Shown in pieces: positions 38,403 through 50,100 of a stretch of 64,000 bases of DNA (the first letter of the stretch is position 1; every line of letters starts with the position of its first letter). This DNA comes from Leptothrix cholodnii SP-6 (GTDB lineage: Bacteria; Pseudomonadota; Gammaproteobacteria; Burkholderiales; Burkholderiaceae_C). The stretch is from the NCBI RefSeq assembly GCF_000019785.1, contig NC_010524.1, forward strand, positions 4,142,001-4,206,000, in the 5' to 3' direction. The notes beneath the pieces were generated by a model. That model was not told where the DNA came from, did no database searches, and saw only the letters and a list, made by a program, of their open reading frames with translations. A program made the translations under genes and the position numbers.

Positions 38403-38497
38403 CAATCACAAGGCAAACGGCGTGAAAGCGCCGGACGCAAAGCCACGGGCCCTCAGGCGATTCATCCGATCGCACGGGCAGCCGGGTTGCTTGCGGC
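38403..38497 (+). promoter_or_regulatory. Cyclic di-GMP-I (GEMM-I) riboswitch
   Basis: The sequence fits the GEMM-I consensus in order: AAGGCAAAC, a stem closed by a GAAA tetraloop (GGCGT GAAA GCGCC), GGACGCAAAGCCACGGG, a second variable stem, and GCCGGGTTGC. The GGACGCAAAGCC and GCCGGGTTGC boxes are the most conserved parts of Rfam family RF01051. CAAG (38409-38412) can pair with CTTG (38490-38493) to close the P1 helix. It lies upstream of the outer-membrane channel, adaptor and giant adhesin genes, so c-di-GMP probably gates their expression. Whether ligand turns expression on or off cannot be read. Confidence 0.88.
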
Positions 38498-38689
38498 ACG
38501 CAGTACAGGTGCGAGGCGACAAGGGGCTCGTGGACGAGGCGTCAGCCAGACATTCCCTCGGAGCCTGCGGTCTGGCCACTGCATGCGATGTGATGGTTCC
38601 TTGGCTGCGCCGGACACGGCAGTCGAGTACCGACACCCGGGGACCGAACCACGGCCGCGCGCCCGCAGCGGGCGCACCCGGAGAGACCC
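38498..38689 (+). other. Leader (expression platform) between riboswitch and channel gene
   Basis: About 190 bases without a convincing open frame. A strong hairpin just before the ribosome binding site pairs GCGCCCG (38659-38665) with CGGGCGC (38669-38675). GGAG at 38680-38683 then precedes the TTG start at 38690. No U-run follows the hairpin, so a simple intrinsic terminator is not visible; control by ribosome access or Rho is more likely. That is inference from layout. Confidence 0.5.
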
Positions 38690-40180
38690 TTGCCGCGCAC
38701 TGCCCCTCATCGCCTGCTCACCCTGGTCGCCCCGGCGACGTTGGCCCTGCTCACCGCCTGCGCCCAGTTGCCGCCGCAGGCGCTCCAGGCCGATGAACAC
38801 CAGGCCCAGACCCGCGCCGACAGCGAAGCGGCGCGCCGCGACGTGCCGCCGCTGGGCGCCCAGCTCGGCCTCGACGAGGCGATCGCCCGGGCCCTGAAAT
38901 ACAACCTCGACCGCCGCGCCCGCCTGATGGAGCAGGCCATGGCGCTGCAGCAGTACGACGCCAGCGCCTACGACAGCCTGCCCAAGCTGGTGGCCTCGGC
39001 CGGCTATTCGGCGCGTGACAGCGATCGGCTGGCGCGCAGCGTCAACGCCGCCACCGGCCAGCAGATCGGCGTCGATCCGTCGATCTCGCAGGAGCGCCAG
39101 CACACGCTGGTGCAGTTGGACATGACCTGGAGCCTGCTCGACTTCGGCCTGGCCAAGTACAACAGTCAGCAAGCTGGCGACCGCGTGCTGGCCGCCGCCG
39201 AGCGTCGCCGCAAGGCCACCCACCTGCTGGTGCAGGACGTGCGCGTGGCCTACTGGCGCGCCGCCAGCGCCCAGCGCCTGCACGGCGAGGTGCGCGCCGC
39301 ACTCGCGCTGGCCGACGAGGCGATGGTCGACGCCCGCCGCGCCGAAGAAGAAAAGCTGCGCGCCCCGCTCGACTCGCTGCGCTACCAGCGTCAGCTGACC
39401 GAGAACATGCGCCTGCTCGAATCGATCGAACAGGAACTGGTGACCGCCCGCTACGACCTGGCCGGCCTGATCAACGCACCGGTGATGATGCAGGTCGAGT
39501 TCGACAGCGACAGCAAGCTCGGCCAGACCGACCTGCTCGCCACTTCGGCCGAGGCGATGGAAGAACAGGCCCTGGCGCAGAACGCCGACCTGCGCGAGCA
39601 GGCCTACCAGCGCCGCATTGCCGCCACCGAGGTGCACAAGGTGCTGGCGCGCATCTATCCCAATCTGAGCTTCAACCTCGGCGCCCGCTACGACACCGAC
39701 AGCTACCTGGTCAACAAGAGCTGGAACGAGGCCGGCATGCAGGTCTCGTACAACCTGTGGAACCTGCTGTCGGTGCCAGCCCAGAAGCTGGCCGCCGAGG
39801 CCGGCGTGGCGCTGGCCGACCAGCGCCGCCTGGCCGCCCACGTGGCGGTGGTGACGCAGGTGCACGTGGCACGCGAGCAGCTGGCCAGTGCGCGCCTGCA
39901 GCTCAAGCGGGCCGACGCGCTGTGGACGCTCGACAGCAAGATCATGGAGCAGCTGATGCGCCGCGAGCAGGCCCAGGCCGGCTCCAAGCTCGAGCGCGTG
40001 GCCGCGCAGACCACCACCATCGTCAGCCTGCTGCGCCGCTACCAGGCGCTGGCCCAGGCCCACGCCGCCACCAGCCGCCTGCAGGCCACGCTGGGCATCG
40101 ACCCGCTGCCCGACAGCAGCGACGACCTGAGCCTGGCGCAGATCCGCGAGCAGGTGCGCAGCCGCCTGCTCGGCAGCTGA
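38690..40180 (+). CDS. TolC/OEP-type outer-membrane channel lipoprotein of the adhesin module
   Basis: A 496-residue channel. A TTG start is used with GGAG upstream. Lipobox LLTAC gives the lipidated Cys at about residue 24. The OEP helices are in place (GLDEAIARALKYNLDRRARLMEQ, LLVQDVRVAYWRAASAQRLHG, TYRA-type second repeat NKSWNEAGMQVSYNLWNLLSVPAQ). It is the first coding gene behind the c-di-GMP riboswitch and lies 49 bases before an adaptor gene, so it is the predicted exit duct for the giant protein. No ABC ATPase follows, unlike the usual type I set. Confidence 0.85.
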   Translation: MPRTAPHRLLTLVAPATLALLTACAQLPPQALQADEHQAQTRADSEAARRDVPPLGAQLGLDEAIARALKYNLDRRARLMEQAMALQQYDASAYDSLPKLVASAGYSARDSDRLARSVNAATGQQIGVDPSISQERQHTLVQLDMTWSLLDFGLAKYNSQQAGDRVLAAAERRRKATHLLVQDVRVAYWRAASAQRLHGEVRAALALADEAMVDARRAEEEKLRAPLDSLRYQRQLTENMRLLESIEQELVTARYDLAGLINAPVMMQVEFDSDSKLGQTDLLATSAEAMEEQALAQNADLREQAYQRRIAATEVHKVLARIYPNLSFNLGARYDTDSYLVNKSWNEAGMQVSYNLWNLLSVPAQKLAAEAGVALADQRRLAAHVAVVTQVHVAREQLASARLQLKRADALWTLDSKIMEQLMRREQAQAGSKLERVAAQTTTIVSLLRRYQALAQAHAATSRLQATLGIDPLPDSSDDLSLAQIREQVRSRLLGS

Positions 40181-40229
40181 GACCGGCACACCCGACTCGC
40201 CAGCGCGTCTCGATCAACGGACACACGCC

Positions 40230-41027
40230 ATGAACACCCTCTCCCGAATCGCCGCGCTGGTCGGCGCCAGCCTGCTGGCCGGCCACACGCTGGCGCAAGC
40301 CCAGGTGCAGCGCACCAACCTGCCCGCCGCGCCAGCGGGCGCCATCAGCCTGCCGGCCGCCCCCGAGCCCGAGCTGCGCGCCCAGCTCACGCCGCGCCGC
40401 TACACCACGCTGGCGGCCGAGATCGGCGCGCGCATCGAGCACCTGGCGGTGACCGAAGGCGGCGTGATCCGCGCCGGCGAGGTGCTGCTGCGCTTCGACT
40501 GCAGCCTGCAGAAGGCCCAGCTCGACCGCGCCCGCGCCAGCCTCGGCGCGGCCGAGAAACAGCTCGCCACCCAGCGCCGCCTGGTCGAGCTCAACGCCAC
40601 CGGCCGGCAGGAGGTCGACATGGCCGAGGCCGAGGTCGCCAAGACCCGCGCCGAAGCGGCGCAGATCGACGTCCAGCTCGGCAAGTGCACGGTGGTCGCG
40701 CCGTTCAGCGGCCGGGTGGCCGAGCAGAAGGTGCGCGAGCAGCAGTACGTGCAGCCCGGCCAGGCGCTGCTCGAAGTGCTCGACGACAGCGTGCTCGAAG
40801 TCGAATTCATCATGCCCTCGCGCTGGCTGCAGAGCGTGCGCGTGGGCAGCACGGTGCAGATCGCGGTCGACGAGACCGGCCGCAGCTACCCGGCCAAGGT
40901 GCAGCGCCTGGGCGCCCGGGTCGATCCGGTCAGCCAGTCGGTCAAGGTCATCGCCGCCATCGAAGGCCGCCGCGCCGAGCTGATGGCCGGCATGAGCGGG
41001 CGGGTGCTGGTCAAGCGCGGCCCGTGA
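40230..41027 (+). CDS. Short HlyD/RND-type periplasmic adaptor
   Basis: A 265-residue adaptor with a signal peptide (AALVGASLLAGHTLAQAQ). A single compact biotinyl-lipoyl/hairpin unit runs from LTPRRYTTLAAEIGARIEHLAVTEGGVIRAGEVLLRFDCSLQKAQLDRARASL to KCTVVAPFSGRVAEQKVREQQYVQPG, and a barrel strand follows. It is shorter than AcrA/HlyD adaptors (about 370-480) because the hairpin is short and C-terminal parts are missing. It follows the channel gene and is followed by a terminator-like hairpin, so it is in the riboswitch transcript. Confidence 0.82.
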   Translation: MNTLSRIAALVGASLLAGHTLAQAQVQRTNLPAAPAGAISLPAAPEPELRAQLTPRRYTTLAAEIGARIEHLAVTEGGVIRAGEVLLRFDCSLQKAQLDRARASLGAAEKQLATQRRLVELNATGRQEVDMAEAEVAKTRAEAAQIDVQLGKCTVVAPFSGRVAEQKVREQQYVQPGQALLEVLDDSVLEVEFIMPSRWLQSVRVGSTVQIAVDETGRSYPAKVQRLGARVDPVSQSVKVIAAIEGRRAELMAGMSGRVLVKRGP

Positions 41028-41068
41028 ACGCCGATAGCCCCTCGAGCCCGCCCTGAGCATCAGACAAC

Positions 41069-41095
41069 GGCCCCGCCCGAGCGCGGGCCTTTTTT
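41069..41095 (+). terminator. Intrinsic terminator-like hairpin just before the adhesin gene
   Basis: GGCCC (41069-41073) pairs with GGGCC (41085-41089), and CG/GC pairs can extend the stem with a bulge; six T follow (41090-41095). This is a classical Rho-independent shape. It lies after the adaptor stop and only 33 bases before the adhesin ATG, leaving little room for a separate promoter downstream of the hairpin. The adhesin is therefore either transcribed by read-through or from a promoter upstream of the hairpin. Confidence 0.7.
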
Positions 41096-41128
41096 GCATT
41101 CAACGATTCCCCGAACCGCGAGTTGCCC

Positions 41129-44100
41129 ATGTCTTCGACGCCGAACAACAAGTCCTGGAAGAAGCACCACACCGCCCCCGCGCCGCGCGCCTGGGCCCTG
41201 GAAGCGCGCCTGATGTTCGACGCCGCGGCGGTGGCCGATGCGGTGCATCAGCTGAGCGCCGAGACCGACACGCATGTGCTCGATCTGCAGGCCAGCAGCG
41301 CAGCGCAGACGACCACGGCGTCGGCCGTGGAAACCACGCCACACCCGATCGAGGGCCTGTTCCGCATCGCGACAGCCCCCGGCGATGTCGCACCGACGCT
41401 GCTCGCCAGTCAAGCCGAGGCGCAACGGCTGCTGCAGGAATTCGCGCAGCGCCCGGACGCACGCGAGCAGCTGTTCGCCCTGTTCAACGGCAACCAGGCC
41501 GAACCGTCGGCCGAGTGGACCCGGGCGGCCGACGCCTACCTGGCGGCCCTGCGCAGCGGCGAGGTGTCCATCGAGGTCCAGCTGCGCTCGGCGGCCGACC
41601 TGAAGGGCAACATGGGCGCCTTTTCGGTCGACGGCGCCGACGGCCAGCCCGTCATCTACCTGAACGCGGACTGGGTGGCGAGCGGCGTCGCCACCGACGC
41701 GCTGACCCGCGTGCTGGCGGAAGAATTCGGCCACGGCATCGACCACGCCCTCAACGGCAGCACCGATACCACCGGCGACGAAGGCGAAGCGTTTGCCGCC
41801 GTGGCCTTGAATCTCGGCCTCGACCCGACCCAACAGCAGCGCATCACGGCCGAGGACGACCACACCAGCCTCGTGCTGGACGGCCACGCCCTGACGGTGG
41901 AGCTGGCCGGCACCGCGGAAGTCTCGGTGCCGTTTTCGGAGGGCTACATCGGCACCGTCGGCACCAGCACGGGCAAGGCCAACAACATCCTGAATTTCTC
42001 GACCCTGGGCATCACCCGGGCGTCGTTCTTCCAGGACTCGACCACCGGCAGCTTCGGCGGCACCCAGGGCAACGACCTGTCGGGCGGCATCCGGCTCACG
42101 CTCGCCTCCGGGCAGGTCATCACCATCAACGGCGCCATCAACTGGCGCGACACCGCCGGCTCGACGCTCTACGCCTTCGGCTTCATCCCCGATCCGGCCA
42201 CGCCGAACATCGCCATCAGCTACGGCAGCGGCCAGACCTACACGATCACCAGCAGCAGCAACTTCGGCCTCGAGACCATCGGGGTGACCTACAGCGTGGC
42301 CGACGGCAGCAACGTGTCGGGCAACGCGGCCACATCCGGCCTGCTGACCAGCCTGAACACCTACCTGGCAGAAGTCCAGGCCAGCGCCCCCGGCGGCCCG
42401 GTCACCGTCACCAGCCTGAGCACCAGCGACAGCACGCCGACACTCGGCGGCACCGCCACGCTCGGCGCCAACGAGACGCTCACCGTCATCGTCAACGGCA
42501 CGACCTATACCACCAGCACCGGCCTGACGCTGGGCGCCGGCAGCACCTGGTCGCTGACGATTCCGGACGCCAAGCTGCTGGCCAACGCGACCTATGGCGT
42601 CACGGCCACGATCACCAACGCATCCGGCTACACGCTGACCGACACCACGAGCAGCGAGCTGATCGTCAACACCGCCTTGCCGAGCAACGTCGCGCCGACC
42701 GCCGATGCCGTCAGCACCAGCGGCACGGAAGACGCCGCGTCGATCACCGTGGCGCTGTCGGCCACCGACAGCGACGGCACGGTCGCCAGCTACACCATCG
42801 CCACCCTGCCCGCCAACGGCACGCTCTACACCGACGCGGCCCGCACCCAGGCGGTGCTGGCCGGCACGCCGTTCAGCACGTCGACGCTGTACTTCGTACC
42901 CACCGCCCACTGGAACGGCAGCACCAGCTTCGGCTACGTCGCCACCGACGACGGGGGCGCGAGTTCCACCAGCACCACGGCCAGCATCACGGTGAGCGCA
43001 GTCAACGACGCACCCGTGGTTCTGGACGATGCACAGACCACGGCGGAGAACACCGTTCTGCATGCGTCGGTCGTGCCGGCCACCGACGTCGACGCCCCGC
43101 CCGAGATCCAGGACACCGGCACGCTCGACTTCACCATCGCCAACCGCACCTTCTCGTTCTTCGGCCCGGAAACCGGCAGTAACGAGTTCAACGTCAACGT
43201 CGGCAGCGGACCGACCGGCTTCGGCAGTGCCGCGGCGATGGCGGCGGCTTTCCAGGCCCATCCCAACTACGCCCTGCTGCCGTACACGATCGGCGTCAAC
43301 GCCGCGGGCGACGGCCTGCAGCTGGACTTCAAGGTCAGCGGCAACTACGGCGGGCGGGGTCTCGAGAAATGGGGCGACGGCCCCTCGTGGTTGACCACGC
43401 TGCGCGAAGGCCAGGACCTGGTCTACTCCGTCGTCACCGACGTGCCGGCCGGCCAGGGCACGCTGTCGTTCAACGCCGACGGCAGCTATGACTTCGATCC
43501 CGGCACCGCCTTCGACGACCTGGCGCCGGGTGCATCACGCAGCACCACGTTCACCTACACCGCCACCGACCCCGATGGCAGCGCCGCCGTTGCCAGGACC
43601 GTGACGATCACGGTGACCGGTGCCAACGACGCGCCCACGGTCGCAGCCAGTCTGGCCGATGCCGCCGCCACGCAGGGCACAGGCTTCTCGCACACCGTGC
43701 CGGCCGGCGCCTTCGCCGACGTCGACGTGGGCGACACCCGCAGCTACACCGCCACGCTGGCCGACGGATCGGCGCTGCCGGCCTGGCTGAGCTTCGACGC
43801 CGCCACCCGCACGTTCAGCGGCACACCGGCCAATGCCGACGTCGGCACGATCAGCGTCAAGGTCACGGCCTTCGACGGCAGCAGCGCCACCGCCGACGAC
43901 ACCTTCGACATCGTCGTGACCGACGTCAACGATGCGCCCTCCGTCGCCAATCCGATCGCCGACCAGGCCGCCACCGAGGACTCGCCGTTCTCGTTCACCG
44001 TGCCGGCGAACGCCTTCGCCGACGTCGATGTCGGCGACACCCGCAGCTACACCGCCACGCTGGCCGACGGCGCCGCCCTGCCGGCCTGGCTGAGCTTCGA

Positions 44101-47100
44101 TCCGGCCACGCGCACCTTTTCCGGCACACCCGCCAACGCCGACGTGGGCACGATCAGCGTCAAGGTCACCGCCACCGACAGTGGCCAGGCCACCGCCGAC
44201 GACACCTTCGACATCGTCGTGGCCAACGTCAACGACACACCGGTTCTGGCCGATACCCCCCTCGCGCTCACCGTGGCCGAAGACGCCGGCACACCCGTCG
44301 GCGCGGTGGGCTCGCTGATCGGCGCCTTCACCGGCGGCAGCAGCGACGCCGACACCGGCGCGGCCAAGGGCATTGCCATCACGGGTGCCGACACCAGCAA
44401 AGGCAGCTGGTACTACACGACGGACGGTGGCGCCAACTGGCAGGCGCTCGGCGCAGTGAGCGCAACCAGCGCGCGCGTCCTGGCCGACGACGGCAACACC
44501 CGGCTGTATTTCAAGCCGGCAGCCCATGCGAACGGCGACGTCACTGCAGGACTCACGTTCAAGGCCTGGGACCAGAACGGCGGACATGCCAATGGCACAG
44601 CGAATGTCGACACGTTGGGGGGGGCTGCGCTGATTGGCGGTTACAACACGCCTGGGACCTCCTTTGACGTGAAGCTTTCTGCCGACGGCACCAAGGCCTT
44701 CGTGGCGGACACTTCTGGTGGACTGCAGGTCATCGATGTCAGCAACCCGGCTGCCCCCACCGTGCTGGGAAGTTATGGCAATGCGTCCACCTACTTCCTG
44801 GCGCTCTCGGCCGACGGCACCAAGGCCTATCTGGGCAACGAAGCAAACGATTTCCTCATTGTCGACATCTCGAACCCGGCATCGCCGACCCTCCTGGGCA
44901 CGCTAGTCACAACGGGGTATGCGTACGAAATCGCACTCTCGACGGATGGCACGAAGGCCTATCTGGCCGACAGCGCCAGCCTCAAGATCATTGACATCAC
45001 CAATCCTGCGGCCCCTGCGCTCATCGGGAGCTTTGCGGAAGCGGGGGGGGGCGGGGCCTTCTTCGTCACGCTGTCGCCCGATGGCACCAAGGCCTTCGTG
45101 GGGAACACTTCCAGCGGTCTGCAGATCTTGGATGTCTCGACGCCGGCCGCTCCCACACTGCTGGGAACGTACGACACCCCAGGGACAGCCTACACAGTGA
45201 CGCTCTCGGCAGATGGCACCAAAGCCTTCGTGGCTGACATGGCCAGCGGCTTGCAGATCATCGACGTCTCGAATCCTGCGGCGCCGACCCTTCTCGGCAC
45301 CTACAACACGACTGGATCGGCCTGGGACGTGCGGCTATCGGCAGACGGCACCAAAGCCTATCTGGCTGATGCAAGCAGCGGCCTGCTGATCATCGACATC
45401 TCGAATCCTTCAGCCCCCACGCTGCTCGGCACCTACAACACAGCCGGAAGCGCCTATGGCCTGACGCTCTCTGCCGATGAAACCAAAGCCTATGTGGCCG
45501 ACGGTGCGAGCGGGTTGCAGATCATCTCGTTGACCACGTCCCCCACCGAATTCTCCACGGCCACCGACACCATCGCCGTCGCCATCACCGCCGTCAACGA
45601 CGCACCGGTGGCCACGGGCAACGCCACGCTGGCCGCCATCGCCGAAGACACCCCCAACCCCGCCGGCGCCACCGTGGCCAGCCTGTTCGGGGCCAACTTC
45701 AGCGACAGCACCGACCAGGTCAGCGGCGGCAGCAGCGCCCACACCCTGGCCGGCATCGCGATCACCGGCTACACGGTCGACGCGGCGCAAGGTGCCTGGC
45801 AGTACAGCACCGACAGCGGCGCCCACTGGACCAGCGTGCCGGGCATCGGCGCCGAAACCGGCGCCTTCACGCTGCAGGCCGCAACGCTGCTGCGCTTCCT
45901 GCCCGCGGCCGACTACAACGGCCCCGCGCCGACCCTCACCACCCGCCTGATCGACAGCAGCACGACCGTCGCCGATGCCGCCACGCTGGACGCCAGCACC
46001 CACGGTGGCAGCACGGCCTTGTCCGACGCCACCGTCGCCCTGAACAGCAGCGTCACGGCCGTCAATGACGCCCCGTTGCTCACCGGCGATCTGGCCGCCT
46101 CGGTCGCGGTCGGCAACCGCTACACGATCACCTCCGGCGACCTGGGCTACACCGATCCGGACGACGGCAATGCCGACATCACGTTCACCGTCAGCGCCCT
46201 GGGCAACGGCAGCATCGAAGTCGACGGCACGTCGGCCACCCAGTTCACCGGCACCCAGCTGGCGGCTGGCCAGGTTCGCTTCGTGCACGACGGCAGCAAC
46301 ACCACCAGCGCCTCGTTCAGCGTCCGTGTGGAAGACGGCAACGAAGACAGCTCGACACCCGCAGACAGCACCTTCAACCTGATCGTCACCCCTGTCAACG
46401 TGGCCCCGGTGATCACCAGCCACGGCGGCGACGCCACCGCCTCGGTGAACTACGCCGAAAACGGCAGCACAGCCGTCACCACGTTCACGGCCACCGACGC
46501 CGACAGCGGCGACACCCGCACTTTCAGCATCAGCGGGGGTGCCGATGCGGCCCTGTTCGACATCGGTGCCAGCACCGGCGCGCTGACCTTCAAGGCAAGC
46601 CCGGATTTCGAGGGAACCGGGGACAACAGCTACGACGTCACGGTCAAGGTCGCCGATGCGGCCGGTGCGTTCGATGAGCAGACGCTGACGGTTCAGGTCA
46701 CGAACGTGAACGAGGCGCCCACGCTCGTGAATGCGATCGCCGACCAGGCCGCGACCGAGGACTCGCCGTTCTCGTTCACCGTGCCGGCCGATGCGTTTGC
46801 CGACGTCGATGTCGATGTCGGTGACACCCGCAGCTACGCGGCCACGCTGGCCGACGGCTCGGCGCTGCCCGCGTGGCTGAGCTTCGATGCGGCCACGCGC
46901 ACGTTCAGCGGCACGCCGGCCAATGGCGACGTGGGCACGATCAGCGTCAAGGTCACGGCCACAGACGGCAGCAACGCCTCCGCCGATGACAGCTTCGACA
47001 TCGTCGTCGCCAATGTCAACGACGCACCCACCGTCGCAAACCCGATCGCCGACCAGGCCGCTACCGAGGACTCGGCCTTCAGCTTCACCGTGCCAGCCGA

Positions 47101-50100
47101 TGCGTTTGCCGATGTCGACGTCGGGGACACCCGCGCCTACACCGCCACGCTGGCCGACGGCTCAGCGCTGCCCGCCTGGCTCAGCTTCAATCCGGCCACG
47201 CGCACCTTCAGCGGCACGCCGGCCAACGCCGACGTCGGCACGCTCAGCGTCAAGGTCACGGCCACCGACGGTGCGCTGGCCTCCGCCGACGACAGCTTCG
47301 ACATCGTCGTCGCCAACGTCAACGACGCGCCGACGCTCGCACATGCCATCGCCGACCAGGCCGCGACCGAGGACTCGGCCTTCAGCTTCACCGTGCCGGC
47401 CGATGCATTTGCCGATGTCGATGTCGGTGACTCCCGCAGCTACGCGGCCACGCTGGCCGACGGCTCGGCGCTGCCCGCGTGGCTGAGCTTCGATGCGGCC
47501 ACGCGCACCTTCAGCGGCACGCCCGCCAACGCCGACGTCGGCACGATCAGCGTCAAGGTCACGGCCACCGACGGCAGCAACGCCTTCGCCGACGACAGCT
47601 TCGACATCGTCGTGGCCGACGTCAACGACGCACCCGCTGTCGCAAACCCGATCGCCGATCAGGCCGCGACCGAGGACTCGGCCTTCAGCTTCACCGTGCC
47701 GGCCGATGTGTTCGCCGATGTCGATGTCGGTGACACCCGCAGCTACGTGGCCACGCTGGCCGACGGCTCGGCGCTGCCGGCTTGGCTGAGCTTCAATCCG
47801 GCCACGCGCACGTTCAGCGGCACGCCGGCCAACGCCGATGTCGGCACGATCAGCGTCAAGGTCACGGCCACCGACGGCAGCAACGCCTCCGCCGATGACA
47901 GCTTCGACATCGTCGTGGCCGACGTCAACGACGCACCCGCTGTCGCAAACCCGATCGCCGACCAGGCCGCCACCGAGGACTCGCCGTTCTCGTTCACCGT
48001 GCCAGCCGATGCGTTTGCCGATGTCGACGTCGGTGACACCCGCAGCTACGCGGCCACGCTCGCCGACGGCTCGGCGCTGCCTGCGTGGCTGAGCTTCAAC
48101 GCCGCCACGCGCACGTTCAGCGGCACGCCGGCCAACGCCGACGTCGGCACGATCAGCGTCAAGGTCACGGCCACCGACGGTGCGCTGGCCAGCGCCGACG
48201 ACAGCTTCGACATCGTCGTGGCCAACGTCAACGACGCACCGACGCTCGTGAATGCGATCGCCGACCAGGCCGCCACCGAGGACTCGCCGTTCTCGTTGAC
48301 CGTGCCAGCCGATGCGTTTGCCGATGTCGACGTCGGGGACTCCCGCGCCTACACCGCCACGCTCGCCGACGGCTCGGCGCTGCCCGCCTGGCTGAGCTTC
48401 GATGCCGCCACCCGCACCTTCAGCGGCACGCCGGCCAATAGCGACGTGGGCACGATCAGCGTCAAGCTCACAGCCTTCGACGGTGCGCTGGCCAGCGCCG
48501 ACGACAGCTTCGACATCGTCGTCGCCGACGTCAACGACGCACCGACGCTCGTGAATGCGATCGCCGACCAGGCCGCGACCGAGGACTCGCCGTTCTCGTT
48601 CACCGTGCCGGTCGATGCATTTGCCGACGTCGATGTCGATGTCGGTGACACCCGCAGCTACGCGGCCACACTGGCCGACGGCTCGGCGCTGCCGGCGTGG
48701 CTGAGCTTCGATGCGACAACCCGCACCTTCAGCGGCACGCCGGCCAATGGCGACGTGGGCACGATCAGCGTCAAGGTCACGGCCACAGACGGCAGCAACG
48801 TCTCGGCCGATGACAGCTTCGACATCGTCGTCGCCAACGTCAACGACGCACCCACTGTCGCAAACCCGATCGCCGACCAGGTCGCAACCGAGGACAGCCT
48901 GTTCTCGTTCACCGTGCCGGCCGATGCGTTTGCCGATGTCGACGTCGGTGACTCCCGCAGCTACGCGGCCACGCTGGCCGACGGCTCGGCGCTGCCGGCC
49001 TGGCTGAGCTTCGATGCGACAACTCGCACCTTCAGCGGCACGCCGGCCAACGCCGATGTCGGCACGATCAGCGTCAAGCTCACGGCCTTCGACGGTGCGC
49101 TGGTCTCCGCCGACGACAGCTTCGACATCGTCGTCGCCAATGTCAACGACGCGCCGACGCTCGCACATGCCATCGCCGACCAGGCCGCGACCGAGGACTC
49201 GCCGTTCTCGTTGACCGTGCCGGCCGATGCATTTGCCGACGTCGATGTCGGTGACTCCCGCAGCTACGCGGCCACGCTGGCCGACGGCTCGGCGCTGCCG
49301 GCCTGGCTGAGCTTCGATGCCGCCACCCGAACGTTCAGCGGCACGCCGGCCAACGCCGACGTCGGCACGCTCAGCGTCAAGTTCACGGCCACCGACGACA
49401 GCAACGCCTCGGCCGACGACAGCTTCGACATCGTCGTGGCCAACGTCAACGACGCACCGACGCTCATGAATGAGATCGCCGACCAGGCCGCGACCGAGGA
49501 CTCGCCGTTCTCGTTGACCGTGCCGGCCGATGCATTTGCCGACGTCGATGTCGGTGACTCCCGCAGCTACGCGGCCACGCTGGCCGACGGCTCGGCGCTG
49601 CCGGCCTGGCTGAGCTTCGATGCCGCCACGCGCACGTTCAGCGGCACGCCGGCCAATGGCGACGTGGGCACGATCAGCGTCAAGGTCACCGCCACCGACG
49701 GCAGCAACGTCTCCGCCGACGACAGCTTCGACATCGTCGTCGCCAACGTCAACGACGCGCCCACTGTCGCAAACCCGATCGCCGACCAGGCCGCGACCGA
49801 GGACTCGCCGTTCTCGTTCACCGTGCCGGCCGATGTGTTTGCCGATGTCGACGTCGGGGACACCCGCGCCTACACCGCCACGCTCGCCGACGGCTCGGCG
49901 CTGCCGGCCTGGCTGAGCTTCGATGCGACAACTCGCACCTTCAGCGGCACGCCGGCCAATGGCGACGTGGGCACGCTCAGCGTCAAGGTCACTGCCACCG
50001 ACGGCAGCAACGCCTCCGCTGACGACAGCTTCGACATCGTCGTCGCCAATGTCAACGACGCACCGACGCTCATGAATGAGGTCGCCGACCAGGCCGCGAC

